Shown here: positions 1 to 9,702 of the stretch, one piece after another
Layout: each line of letters begins with the position of its first letter
Position numbering within the stretch: position 1 is the first letter of the stretch
Assembly (NCBI GenBank): GCA_036939355.1
Contig: JALLAP010000102.1
Location: 1-34,075, forward strand
From: Thalassiosira profunda
Taxonomy: Eukaryota; Bacillariophyta; Thalassiosirophyceae; Thalassiosirales; Thalassiosiraceae
Length of the DNA: 34,075 bases
Direction of reading: 5' to 3'
The notes under the pieces: generated by a model
Told to the model about the DNA's origin: nothing
The model's input: only the letters and a program-made list of their open reading frames with translations
The model's database searches: none
Made by a program: the position numbers and the translations under genes

Positions 1-479
1 CGTTCGAAGATTGGGAAAAGTTCGAGCACCTCATGGACGACGCCGCTGCACGAGACAAGGACGAAACGTACCAGACATTCAAAGACGAGAGGGCCCAACC
101 CATCTGGGACGCCATCCAAAAGAGAGCTCCGGCCGTTGTGAAGGGCGCCTGTACGGTCGAGAAGGTGGCGACGCCGTTGACGCACGCCCGGTTCTTGTCG
201 CGGCATCGCGGCAACTACGGGTTGGCAATAGCCCCCGGCAACGAGGAGGGATGGAAGTTTCCGGAGGTGACGACTCCCCTCGAGGGCTATTATCGGTGTG
301 GCGACAGCACCGCTTCGGGCATCGGGGTGCCAGCGGTTGCAAGCTCGGGGGCGTTGTGCGCGAACAGCATCATGTCCGTGTGGGATCAACTGGCGTTGAA
401 CGCGAAGATCAAGATGCCAAATTACGGGTCGGGACCCGTTGAAATGGAGGGCGTTCTCAGCGGGGCCCTGTTGAAATAA
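1..479 (+). CDS. Carotenoid isomerase-like FAD oxidoreductase, C-terminal part
   Basis: The frame is open to the left edge (first complete codon at position 3) and stops at 477-479, so only the last ~158 residues are present. The visible part has the end of the phytoene desaturase / CrtISO-type FAD amine-oxidase fold: a TPLTHARFL segment, an RHRGNYG segment, and near the end YRCGDST followed by GIGVPAVASSG, the C-terminal FAD-contacting stretch that is highly conserved in prolycopene isomerases and related retinol saturases. Known members isomerise or saturate polyenes, in algae usually in the plastid. The targeting region and the N-terminal Rossmann motif lie outside the window, so isomerase versus saturase cannot be decided. 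No intron is visible in this part. Confidence 0.72.
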   Translation, partial: FEDWEKFEHLMDDAAARDKDETYQTFKDERAQPIWDAIQKRAPAVVKGACTVEKVATPLTHARFLSRHRGNYGLAIAPGNEEGWKFPEVTTPLEGYYRCGDSTASGIGVPAVASSGALCANSIMSVWDQLALNAKIKMPNYGSGPVEMEGVLSGALLK

Positions 480-872
480 ACGCATTAGTACCCGGTGGAC
501 TTGAGACATTGCGCATCTATATTGAACAAACTTGCTCAATAGGTGCCCAATTGAGACGGTAAGCAAAGCAGTGGTAAGACCATGTGGTCCGCCTGAAGTG
601 GCGAAGGAGTCAACAGTCAACAGCAGGAGTTAAGAGGTACGTAGGTAAAGTACGGGGTAGTGAAAGGTATCCTTTCGCTCTTTGTGTCAAAACGCCGGCA
701 CAAAAGCGGAGACTCCAAACACACTTCCCCGCTCAGCCCATGCAAGATCGTCCAGGCGACCCCCAGGGAGGTGGTGTCCTTTCGATCCCCCACTTCGAGG
801 GGCGTGGCTCTCTCGCTCGGGATGTGCCCATAATCCGAACGGCTGGCTTGGGCTAGTGTTCCAGGTTTCATC
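480..872. other. Intergenic region upstream of the trypsin gene
   Basis: This 393-bp stretch lies between the stop of the carotenoid-isomerase-like gene and the trypsin start. The open frames crossing it are short, overlapping and resemble no family I recognise. It presumably holds the 3' end of one transcript and the promoter of the next. I see no RNA gene or repeat in it. Confidence 0.5.
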
Positions 873-1748
873 ATGCACTTCTCTACGGTGCTCCTGGTGC
901 AGGGCCTCGTCGCATCTTCGGCCGCGTCGGCGTCCCTCCGCGGCGGCCAGCAGCCGCGGGAGCTGCGAACGAGAATCATCGGAGGCGACGAGGCGGAAGC
1001 GGGACAGTATCCCTACGCGGTGTCGCTGCAAGATGTACGGGGCCATTTTTGCGGCGGCTCGATGATTGCACCGGACATTGTCCTTACCGCAGCACACTGC
1101 AAACGATACGAGATTGGCTACAAGGCCATCATCGGCCGGACGGATCTGAGCGCTACCGGCGGGGACGAAGTGACTGTGGCAGAGGAGATTGACCACCCCA
1201 ACTTCGATTGGGGCACGACGGACTTCGATTATATGCTACTCAAGCTCAATCGAACGACGACGGCTGTTGTGGGCTTGGTGACGTTGAGCCCTGGTATCGT
1301 GCCTACCGGAACTGCAGTGTCGGTGATGGGATGGGGCGTCCACAACGTATCGGATCGCTCTTACTCTGAAGATCTGATGGAAACCGAAGTTTTCGTTGTC
1401 TCCAATCAGGAATGCGAGCAAAGCAACGGCACCGTTGGCGGAACAGAAGTAAACGGAACAATCGTTGGTGGGTACGATGAGACGTACTCCCGGCAGATCT
1501 CCGCACAGATGATGTGTGCGGCAGACGATGGCGAAGACAGCTGCACGGGAGATTCGGGCGGGCCGCTTGTGCTTCGAGAGAATTCGGGCGACGTGCAGGT
1601 GGGCATTGTCAGCTGGGGCGTCGAGTGCGCTCACAAGGCCTTTCCAGGCGTTTATGCTCGCATATCATCTCAATTTGAGTGGATCAGAGGGCACGTCTGC
1701 GCGGAAAGTTCAGACCCGCCGGCTTACTTTGAGTGTGATAGAAGTTGA
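873..1748 (+). CDS. Secreted trypsin-like serine protease (S1A)
   Basis: An uninterrupted 291-aa frame. Residues 1-20 form a signal peptide (hydrophobic, Ala/Ser-rich), then a short propeptide ends at Arg34, and the mature chain begins IIGGDE, the classic zymogen activation site. The catalytic triad is visible: His75 in LTAAHC, Asp119 in DYMLLKL and Ser228 in GDSGGP. Asp222, six residues before the serine, corresponds to chymotrypsin Asp189 and predicts cleavage after Lys/Arg. SWG (248-250) and FPGVYARI (258-265) complete the S1 pocket. Several N-x-S/T sites fit secretion. The length is normal for a single-domain S1A protease and there are no accessory domains. Its target is unknown; extracellular or vacuolar proteolysis is inferred from the signal peptide. 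Confidence 0.93.
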   Translation: MHFSTVLLVQGLVASSAASASLRGGQQPRELRTRIIGGDEAEAGQYPYAVSLQDVRGHFCGGSMIAPDIVLTAAHCKRYEIGYKAIIGRTDLSATGGDEVTVAEEIDHPNFDWGTTDFDYMLLKLNRTTTAVVGLVTLSPGIVPTGTAVSVMGWGVHNVSDRSYSEDLMETEVFVVSNQECEQSNGTVGGTEVNGTIVGGYDETYSRQISAQMMCAADDGEDSCTGDSGGPLVLRENSGDVQVGIVSWGVECAHKAFPGVYARISSQFEWIRGHVCAESSDPPAYFECDRS

Positions 1749-1909
1749 GAAGGCGGCCGGATCGCAGCAATAATGGAATCTCTTGTGCTAACTATTAGCG
1801 CAGTTGATACCGATTGATAGCTCGTTGTTATGCGGTTGCATCACCCCTCAATTGCTTGTTCTTTTTCAATATGTACATCTCCAACACCTCTTTTACCGGG
1901 CACCTTCGC

Positions 1910-3864
1910 CTACACAGCCAAGATTCCAACGGCAGCTCTGGCCTCCGCGACTCGCTTCAGCCAAGGGATGACATATCCACACATGATCCAGCCGTAGGGA
2001 GCCGTGAAAATGTAACTGTCCACGCGGTCCATGATGCCGCCGTGCTCCGGAATCAAATCGCCGAAATCCTTCAATCCGGCATCCCTCTTGAGCATGCTCG
2101 CTGTGAGATCGCCCACCAGTCCCAACAGCGCTAGCAGCACTCCATGAATGGGCCCCAGCACCATCCAATACGGCCACTTTTGCACCCACGCCCCGAGCGT
2201 GGCCAACACCAGACTGAACGCGCATCCGCCAATGACTCCCTCCACCGTCTTATTGGGGCTCGTCTTCCCCGCAGCCGGACTGATGGCGCCCAGCTTTGTC
2301 TTGCCAAACCGGCGGCCGGCGAAGTATCCGCCAACATCGGAGAAAGCGATGCAGAGCCACGACCAGAAGATGAAGTTGCTTCCAACCGTTATGGGAAAGG
2401 AGATTGTCTTTGGCAAGAATGCTGGAAGCTTCTTTTGTCCGAGGTGATCCAAGAGAGGTTTGACGAGGGGCGCCAGCCGGGTCGGCGGCATCAGATCCCC
2501 TCCGAGCTGTCGTATGCTGTTGATTGGCGAGAAGAATGAGCATGAGATGTGATGCCTTCCTCGTTCACCCTTCAAGATCCAAATGTCCACACAACTCACC
2601 GAACCCAAAACGAGGGAATGTACCCCAGATAAAACATCCCCGTGAACGTCGTGGCAATCTCGCTGATCGTCGTCACGCTCCGTCGCATCGTCAAAAACCA
2701 GATCATCGCCCACGTGCTCGCCACCGGCAAGACGATCTGGTGCAAGTCCGGTGCGAACAGCGCCGTCACGAACGTGGCGCACGCGCCCACCACGCTGATC
2801 CGTCGCGCCGGGTAAATCCCCGTGTTCATGACCATGCGGTAATACTCCAGCTGTCCCAGGGCCGTCATGAGAGTGAAGAGAGTGGTAAATATGTAGTTCC
2901 CCGAATAGACCCAGCATGCCACAGCGAGTCCCATGGTGGCCCCGAAGAGGACAGAGCGTCCTCCCTTCTTCTTCTTCTTCTTTTCGGCCGCAGGAGCTTT
3001 GGCGGTGTCGACGAGCGCCTTGGTCAGCTCCGGGGTCTCGTTGGCAGTGGCGATAGGCGCAGAGGCAGTCGAGGAGTACGCCGGGGAGACCAAATCGCCC
3101 TCCTCGTTGATGACGGGCAGCTGCGGTGCGGTTTCTCCCGCCCCCTTGCTCGCCACCGGCGCCGCGGCCTTCTTGCCATTCCCAAACAGCTTCTTCACCT
3201 TCTTTTTGTTGCCCTGCTCGTCCAACTGGCCCAGCATCAGATCGCACGCCTCGTCCATCTTCACCCGCACGTCTTCGTCGAGGTCCGCAAACACGGCCTC
3301 CTCCCCCTGGATAGACGGATCGATCGCCGTCCCGTTGGCCGTCGTCGTTTCCTTGAAGAGATATTCCTCCCCAGGCCCCGAGCCCCCGCTCCCCACCATG
3401 TTCTTCACGTGGAGGACGGCGTCCCGCGCCTTTTGTCGGGCGAGGCGCTGGCGGTGGTCGACGTCGGTCTCGGCCCAGAGGCGGTCGAAGTAATCGACGT
3501 AGAGGTGGTACGCCTTCTTGAAGGGATTGTTGGACGGGGACTCCTCCTCTGCATCGGCGTCATTTGCTTTGGCGTCGGTGTCCGTGGCCCGCGAGGAAGG
3601 AGGCGGGGCAGCGGCGGCATTGGCACCGACATCCGTTTCGTTCTCGCTGTCCTTTGCAACCGCTTGTAGCACCGTCTGCAAACGCCGGTGGGTCGATGGA
3701 GTCTGCCACCGCGGATCGACCGCTGCTCCCAATGTCAACGGGCCATCTCGTGACACGGTGGGTGCACCGCCGGCCCGGGGCAGCGGGGCCTGGAAGGCGC
3801 CGACGGTGTCACCCTGCAGTGCGAGGAGGTGGAACAGCGCCGCCCTGCCAAACAGTGACGGCAT
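1910..3864 (-). CDS. cdsA: Plastid-type phosphatidate cytidylyltransferase (CDP-diacylglycerol synthase)
   Basis: Two exons on the minus strand, 3864-2600 and 2516-1910, separated by an 83-bp GTGAGT...CAG intron (2517-2599), give 623 aa. The enzyme makes CDP-diacylglycerol from CTP and phosphatidate, the precursor of phosphatidylglycerol and phosphatidylinositol. The family signature is complete at about 562-588: SMLKRD, KDFGDLIPEHGG, then DRVDS. SPNKTVEG (508-515) is the other conserved motif. Several hydrophobic helices precede it from about residue 310 on. The N-terminus is a signal-like stretch followed by GAFQAP, an ASAFAP-like plastid transit motif, so a plastid copy supplying phosphatidylglycerol is likely. 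Residues ~60-290 are low-complexity and acidic, with a Lys run (coding repeat near 2966-2985), and are unusual in length. The gene is divergent from the next gene. Confidence 0.92.
2517..2599 (-). other. Intron of the cdsA gene
   Basis: On the minus strand the donor reads CG|GTGAGT (exon ends at 2600) and the acceptor CAACAG|CATACG (exon resumes at 2516). Splicing restores the frame as R-I-R-Q-L-G-G across the junction. At 83 bp it is typical of introns in this window. Confidence 0.88.
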
Positions 3865-4338
3865 GCTTTATGCGCAACAACGAGACGGAGAAGGACGACC
3901 GCGAGGCAACGGACAACGTGAATCTCTCAATCAACAGTGGAATCGAGAGGCGAATCTCCAACAGCGGCGTGTTGATGTCGGGGGCGAGAGCCGTTGTGTC
4001 GTTGGCTTCTTCGTCTTTGCGTGCACTGACGTTTTGAAAGGTTCACCTCAACCTGATTAGCGGGCTGATATCGTGGCATAGGCGGGCTTTCCCCGCTAGG
4101 ACTCGCTCACTCCTACAAATGGCAGTGATGCTTTCCACGTGATGATGAGAGGGGGATCCGACGCGCCCGCTAAATCACAGCCTCTCCTATTGACGGCTTG
4201 TGTTGTGCAGTGTGCAGGCCGCCACCGGCAGCCACTATTGTAGAAACGTCCCGAGGCTCGAGGAGGAGGCGAAGGCTCTGGCCAAAGGTCCTGTTGGCAG
4301 TGCTGCAGAGCATTCGAAGCGTTGCGACAGCAAAGAAG
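3865..4338. promoter_or_regulatory. Divergent intergenic region (cdsA / saccharopine-dehydrogenase-like gene)
   Basis: The start codons of two genes on opposite strands face away from each other across this ~470-bp region, so it must hold both promoters and 5' UTRs. The open frame of the right-hand gene extends back to an ATG at 4198. The 47 extra residues are Arg-rich and would bury the signal peptide, so I treat them as 5' UTR. No specific motif is recognised. Confidence 0.5.
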
Positions 4339-5616
4339 ATGAGCCTCTCATCGCTCGCCTTCGTCGCATTGGCGCTGCTGAGTTGCAGTTGCAGCTGCCA
4401 CGCGCTGAACAACGTCCTCGTGGTGGGCGGGTCGGGAAGGGTCGGCGGCTCCACCGTCCGCTGGCTGAAGACCCTCTCCGATCGGCAAGAGCAGCCCACC
4501 TCCATCACCGTCGGCGGACGAAGGGAGGAATCTTACCAAACAGCAATCCGACAGAACGTCATTCCCTCGCAGGGAGTCGATTTCCTCTCGTTGGATATTG
4601 ACGGCGGGGACGAAGCGCTGTTGCAGCGAACGTTGGCCGAGTGGAAGGCGGCTTGCTCGTCGGACGAGTGCCTCGTGGTGCACACCGCGGGGCCATTTCA
4701 GGGACGACGCAAGCCCGTGCTGCTGTCCGCATGCCTCGATCTGGCGATACCGTACGTCGATGTTTGCGACGAATGGGAGTTGGCCGAAGTGTCGAAGAAG
4801 GATCTGGACCAACGGGCAAAGGATGCGGGCGTCCCTGCCATCGTGAGCAGTGGCATTTGGCCGGGAGTGTCGGCACTAATGGCCGCAGAGGGGTGCGAAC
4901 AGCTGAAAGGATCGTCCGAGGACGTGGAGATTGAAGCGATCGACATGTCCTTCTTTACTGCCGGAACAGGGAATGCCGGTCCGACGATTGTGAGCGCTAC
5001 ATTTCTCTTGTTGGCCACGCCGGCAATCACATTTTTCAACGGAAAACGGAAAGATGTGGAGCCCTGGACGGAAATGAGAGAAGTGGACTTCGGAGGAAAC
5101 GTCGGCACCAAGCCCGTGTGGCTGTTGGACAATCCCGATGTTCCGACCACGGCGCTCTATGTCACGAAGGGGAAGGCACCCAACTGCTCCTCGCGGTTTG
5201 GCACGGCGCCGCTGTTCTGGAACTACCTCTTTGGCGCGATGAAGGCCCTGCCACGATCGCTTTTATACAACCGCGATGCGATGCAGACCTTCTCACTGTT
5301 TTCGGAACCGATCATTCGACTGGTTGACAAATTGGTGGGCGCTACGAATGCGATGCGGGTCGATGTCACGGCCAACAAAGGTGGAGAGAAACAGACGGTG
5401 ACATTAAGGATAGCCCACCCGGATTTGGAGCAGTGCGTGGGACTGGCCACGGCCGCCTTTGCGTTGGAAGTGGCGAACAGCGTGAAAGATAGAGAGACCG
5501 CAACGGTGCCGCCGGGCGTCTGGTTCCCTGTAGAGCTGGGAAGGAAGGCGAGAGCAAACATACTGCAGGTGGCGAAGGAGGACGCATTCGTCTACGAAAT
5601 TGGAGGAGATAGATGA
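4339..5616 (+). CDS. Saccharopine dehydrogenase-like NAD(P)-binding oxidoreductase
   Basis: Intronless, 425 aa from the ATG at 4339. That start is preferred over 4198 because it gives a clean hydrophobic signal sequence (residues 2-22) ending CHA just before the first beta-strand. The Rossmann nucleotide-binding motif follows at once: VLVVGGSGRVGGSTV. The later blocks HTAGPFQ, YVDVCDEWE and SGIWPGVSALMA are typical of the saccharopine dehydrogenase / SCCPDH-like NADP-binding domain (PF03435). Family members are often not true lysine-pathway enzymes, and the substrate here is unknown. The signal peptide suggests ER, secretory or plastid routing. A Phe-led plastid motif is absent (Leu follows the cleavage site). 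The gene is convergent with the MYND gene, 41 bp apart. Confidence 0.82.
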   Translation: MSLSSLAFVALALLSCSCSCHALNNVLVVGGSGRVGGSTVRWLKTLSDRQEQPTSITVGGRREESYQTAIRQNVIPSQGVDFLSLDIDGGDEALLQRTLAEWKAACSSDECLVVHTAGPFQGRRKPVLLSACLDLAIPYVDVCDEWELAEVSKKDLDQRAKDAGVPAIVSSGIWPGVSALMAAEGCEQLKGSSEDVEIEAIDMSFFTAGTGNAGPTIVSATFLLLATPAITFFNGKRKDVEPWTEMREVDFGGNVGTKPVWLLDNPDVPTTALYVTKGKAPNCSSRFGTAPLFWNYLFGAMKALPRSLLYNRDAMQTFSLFSEPIIRLVDKLVGATNAMRVDVTANKGGEKQTVTLRIAHPDLEQCVGLATAAFALEVANSVKDRETATVPPGVWFPVELGRKARANILQVAKEDAFVYEIGGDR

Positions 5617-5657
5617 GTTTGCTATGCAGGTCATTCTACTCAAGTTGACGTGACGAC

Positions 5658-6434
5658 CTAAGGGGGCTCTGCAATCTCAGCGCACAAAAAAGTGGTAGCA
5701 GTTTGGTTGGTGCAATAGTGCTTGTGCCGAATCCAGGAGCGTGCCTGACACGCTCTGCTGCACCACTGATATCTCGCACAACCGCCACACACAAAGAGTT
5801 CGCTTCTCTTCTTCCTCTGATTGCAGCTGTAACACTGACCTGTGTAGGGGAGAGAACGGGCAGCTGCATACTTGGCGTACAAGCAATGGCAAGCATTCTG
5901 TCCTGCGTAGAATTTGTACAGGCTACGCCAGCAGCCTTCAATGGCGTCCCTTAGTTTCATCCACTCTCTGCCACCAAACTTCAAAGGGACGTCGCTAATC
6001 CCGTCAGCCGAATCGCAGTGTTCGAGCGCGAGCAGAGCCATTGCAATCCCTCCAGCAATAATGTCGGTAGTTTCCGCGACATTCACGAGGACGCTGTTGC
6101 CGTACGTTTTCAAGTCTAGTCGAGCTACTTCTCGTGATGATGAGTTGGCCCAGACCTGTGGAAATTGATCACGTGTGGACTCCAGCGCCACAAGAGAAGC
6201 AACACACATCTTGAACTTGTCGCTTGCTTCAAACAGAGCGTTGTGGAACGCAACAATGAATTGGCCACGGGCACTCCCTGGAGCGGGCGGCGGAGGAAAG
6301 CAGATTTCACAGCCGAACTCTCTCGAGGGTCGCTTGGGAAAAGCCAAAGAGCGGACGCCGGTTGCCTGAACGAAGGCTGCCTTCGCCTTCTTTCGTGCCT
6401 GCCCTTTCGTCTTCTTGCGACTTGGCATTTTCAC
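5658..6434 (-). CDS. MYND zinc-finger protein
   Basis: Single-exon 258-aa frame on the minus strand. A second ATG at 6428 would remove only two residues. The first ~20 residues are Lys/Arg-rich and could be a nuclear localisation signal. The middle (~40-195) is a predicted globular region that I do not recognise, with an early CEIC pair. The C-terminus carries a MYND finger: CYSC, then CGGC, then WCSRACQ and finally W-x2-HKHYC, matching the C-x2-C...C-x2-C...C-x3-C...H-x3-C ligand order. MYND fingers usually bind proline-rich peptides in protein partners. No SET domain is present, so this is not a SMYD methyltransferase. The exact role is unknown. Confidence 0.8.
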   Translation of the reverse strand: MKMPSRKKTKGQARKKAKAAFVQATGVRSLAFPKRPSREFGCEICFPPPPAPGSARGQFIVAFHNALFEASDKFKMCVASLVALESTRDQFPQVWANSSSREVARLDLKTYGNSVLVNVAETTDIIAGGIAMALLALEHCDSADGISDVPLKFGGREWMKLRDAIEGCWRSLYKFYAGQNACHCLYAKYAAARSLPYTGQCYSCNQRKKRSELFVCGGCARYQWCSRACQARSWIRHKHYCTNQTATTFLCAEIAEPP

Positions 6435-6836
6435 TTGGACTGCTCACTGCTCAAAGGACGCGGCCTAGAGGTCTAATTGCAGACCTCCTTGCTGCAAGCT
6501 GCAACCCATAGAGCTGCTAGTCTACGACTGCATGAGTGCGGCCCTCGTCTCGTTTTTATGGACGCCTTTAATTTTCCACAAACAAAATCAAGAAGTTATT
6601 ACCGTAAATACCCCCCTTCCCCATTTCCCCCTTTTGTCCCCTCTTCCTCTACTCACTGCGTTCTTGTGCTATGAATAGCAAGTAAACAACTGACGTTTGC
6701 AACACACCACATTAAATTGCATCCACCAAATCAAGTTGCATTCATGGCACATCAAGAGAAAGTTCACACTGCAAGAAATCACGTGCACTCTCAGAAGAAA
6801 AGCTTCACTCATGAACACTCGCCTACCCCGCCCTCT
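6435..6836. other. Intergenic region between the MYND and KH genes
   Basis: This 402-bp stretch holds the promoter side of the MYND gene and the 3' flank of the KH gene, both on the minus strand. It is noticeably more AT-rich than its neighbours around 6570-6800. I see no convincing open frame, RNA gene or repeat. Confidence 0.5.
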
Positions 6837-9331
6837 TCACTGCTTGGTCATCCACGCAGGCAGATTGGACACCTTGCGCACGCTCGAATCCTGAATGTCC
6901 TGCTGAGACGCGGCCGGCGCGGCAGCCGTCGAAGGAGCGGGAGCTGGAGCCGCTGGGGCAGGGGCTGGAGCCGCAGCGCCTCCCCCGGCGGCGTTTGGGT
7001 TGGGCGTGCCGACGGGAGGACTCCAGGCCCCATAATGCTTCCGCGCCGCCTCTTCTCCGTAGTAGCCCACATACTGCCAGAAGACATCGTAGTACGCGTC
7101 GTGAGCGGGCTGTTCGCCGCTCGCCGCAGGAGCGGGGGCAGCCGCTGCCGTCGTTCCAGCAGCGGCCGTACCAGTGGCAGCAGCACCGGTTCCCTGGCCG
7201 GCAGCAGCCTGAGCGGCGTAGTAGGCAGCCCATTCCGCGGAGTAGTCCTTCTGTCCCCCTGCCTGCTGCTGCTGCCCGTACGCCTGCTGCCCGTACGCCT
7301 GTTGTCCGTACGCCGGCTGCTGCTGACCATAGTAATTCTGCTGCTGCCCTCCCCCGTACTGATTGTTCGTGAACGCCACCCCCGACATGACGCTCTGGCT
7401 CGACTGCTCGGCGACGATGGTCTCGATCATCTGCTTCACCTGCTCGGTTCCGGCGGCGGGCCCGCTGACGGAGATGACGCGGTACATGGAGCCGGGCGGG
7501 GCGGTGGGAGGGATCTGGATGCGGCAGCGCGTCGAAGACTGCATCTGCTTGATGACGCACCCCTGGCGGCCGATGATCATGCCGACGTCCTTATCTGGGC
7601 ACTGCAGTTTCGAGAGCACAGATAGGCAAACGAAAAATGGCAACGCAAGGCAAGTTACGGTTGAGAAACAATTGCAAGAATGTCACACTCCAAAATCATC
7701 ATGGCATCTCCAAGATGAGCACAGAAGTTGCAAGTAATGGCGATTGCAAGGATCAAAGATCATGGAATTGCACCATACTTATCGACCTGACTGCGGGTTG
7801 CCTTGCGAGGGTCTTGGGAAGGTCTTCAATCTCTGGCTGAACAGAAGTGAAGCAACTGGAAAATCACACAGGGATGATCATTTCGGATACCTTTTCCCTC
7901 TTCCCTCCCCCCACTCTGAGCTCATTTCCCCCTCCCCCCCCCCTCAGCCTCGGCCTTCCCAACTCAAAACAAACACGCAACACAAGCACGACATCCACGA
8001 AACCAGACACCATTACTCACATTGACCGAGATGGTAATGTCATCGCGTCCTCCCCCTCCTCCATACCCGCCGCCCCCCTGGTTCGCCGCCTTGCTCGCCA
8101 AAATCTCCTCGATCATCTGCTTCGCGAACTCCCCTCCCTCCTTGGTCGGGCACGTAATATTGACCGTCCGCACGGCGGGGTTGTTCGCATCGGCCACCTG
8201 CGGAATCTGAATGTTCGCCCCGCTCTTGTCCTGGATGTTCCGAATTTGCATCCCCCCCTTCCCGATGATGAGGCCGACGTCCCCGTCGGGCACCTGGACG
8301 GTCACGTGGGCCTGCCCCTCGGCCATGGCGCGCTGCAGTTGGGCCATTTGGGTGCCGCCCCCGCCCCCCATGCCTCCCGAAGGTTGGTTGGCGACCATTC
8401 GCTCCCGGACCATGTTTTCAATAATGGCGCGGCACTGGGCGATGGCCTCGGTCGTCGCGGCCGTGAGGGTGATGACCCGCTGGGCCGTCCCGGGGGCCAT
8501 CTCGTGCTCCTTCTGAATCTGGACGCGGCATCCCGTCCGCCGCTGCATGGATGTGATGCTCTCCCCGCCCCGTCCGATGATGAAGCCGACGACGCCGTTG
8601 GGGACGCCGATCTTTTCCTCGACGGTGGCCTCGCCCGGACTGGGCCCGTAGGCCGAGAGGGCGGACGATCCGGCCGTGCCGAGGATCTGCGCGACGGGCT
8701 TGGGGGTGTACCCCCCGCCGTCGGGGTTCATGCTCCCGAGCTGCCGGGCCTTCTCCTTGTCGGCCGCCTCGGAATCCTCCAATAACTCCCGCACCAGCTT
8801 CTCGGCGTTGTCGACGCTGGCCTGCTTGCCCTCCAGCAAGACGTGGAGCGGCTCCTCGGGCATGCCGGGCACCGCGTCCCCTTTGCTGTTGCTGCCCTTT
8901 CCCCGGATGGAGATTTTGACGTTGCCCCCCGAATTGGCCACCAGTTCCCGCTGCTTGCTCCCCCCGGGGCCGATCAGCAATCCCACGTAATTGTAGCCCG
9001 GGTTGCGATCGGACGGGATCCAAATCTTCTTGGTCGCCTCGTAGTGCGAGCTTCCCCCGTCGGTGCGGGGGCGCTTGGCCGATTCCGAGTGGCCCAGGCC
9101 GGGAATCAGCGAGGCGAGGGCGTCCTCGACGCCGCGCTTGGAGCCGGCCTGTCCGGCCATGGCGGCGTCGAGCATGGCGCTCACGTCGTGCGGATTGGCA
9201 GAGGCGCCGCCGGCTGGGGCGGGAGGCGCGGGCGCCGGAGCTCCCGGAATGGCCGGGGCGGCTGCCGTGCCCGCGAGGCGAGCAGCGATGGCCTTGGCCC
9301 GAGCTACGGCATCGGAGTGAGCGGCGTCCAT
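6837..9331 (-). CDS. Four-KH-domain RNA-binding protein, FUBP/KSRP-like with an SF1-like first KH
   Basis: Two exons, 9331-8021 and 7601-6837, give 691 aa. An ATG at 9409 would add 26 residues. Four KH domains show G-x-x-G loops: GPGG (121-124), GRGG (253-256), GKGG (357-360) and GRQG (448-451). KH1 has NPGYNYVGLLIGPGG and IRGKGS, the pattern of the SF1/branch-point-binding type KH; KH2-4 resemble FUBP/KSRP. The N-terminus is Ala/Pro-rich with a basic KRPR stretch. The tail has Gln/Tyr/Gly repeats (AYGQQ three times) and two aromatic modules, EWAAYYAAQ and a later WQYVGYYGEEAARKHYGAW, similar to the Tyr-rich motifs of FUBP. Such proteins bind U-rich or single-stranded nucleic acid in splicing, mRNA stability or transcription. 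The KH4 junction restores the motif exactly (SVN|CPDKDVGMIIG). Confidence 0.88.
7602..8020 (-). other. Long (419-bp) intron in the KH gene
   Basis: The donor is AAT|GTGAGT (exon ends at 8021) and the acceptor CTGCAG|TGCCCA (exon resumes at 7601), phase 0, joining the start of KH4 cleanly. It is several times longer than most other introns in the window and contains a purine-rich run on the coding strand (pyrimidine-rich near 7898-7950 on the plus strand). I found no nested gene I could support. Confidence 0.75.
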
Positions 9332-9702
9332 GTTGCTTGCGGGCTGGGGGGCTGACTGGGTTGGCGTGGGTTGCAAGTGCACCGTCGAGTTTTGCACAGA
9401 CTTTTGCAATTCGGTCCGGCAGTCTCGCGATCGCCCGTCGGCTGTCAGGAGGGTGGCTCGTCGGTGCGTGTATTATTCGACAGCGCCGTAGGGGTGGGCT
9501 GGGCGCTGGGGGCTGGGGGCGCTGGGGGTTTGGGAGGAGAGGATCTTTGTCCGGATGACAGACAGACGTATCTTTTTCTTGGGCTCTCCCTGTCCACTCA
9601 TTTTTTGTTGGGCATCGATGACACGCGGAGCCGCCCCCCGACCGACCCTCCTCTCTCCTCACTTTTCACCACCTCCTCTTCACCAACCCACCCACAGCAA
9701 CC
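9332..9702. promoter_or_regulatory. Divergent promoter region (KH gene / nucleoside diphosphate kinase)
   Basis: The 371 bp between two outward-facing start codons hold both 5' UTRs and promoters. G-rich tracts occur at about 9497-9540 and a pyrimidine-rich stretch precedes the kinase ATG. No known operator is recognised. Confidence 0.5.

Noticed and set aside
1910..3247. A long minus-strand frame of 445 codons across the cdsA intron
   Set aside because: Its first half is the wrong phase of exon 1; only the part after the intron is genuine CdsA sequence.
2524..3669. A 381-codon plus-strand frame
   Set aside because: Antisense to cdsA exon 1; Arg/His/Asp-rich with no domain, typical of antisense frames in GC-rich coding DNA.
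7690..7720. A box C-like ATGATGA on the minus strand inside the long KH intron, suggesting a C/D snoRNA
   Set aside because: No CTGA box D lies at a suitable distance downstream before the exon, and no terminal stem was seen.
8418..9662. A 414-codon minus-strand frame rich in Arg/Gly
   Set aside because: It is a shadow of the KH gene in another phase; the KH motifs are all in the other frame.
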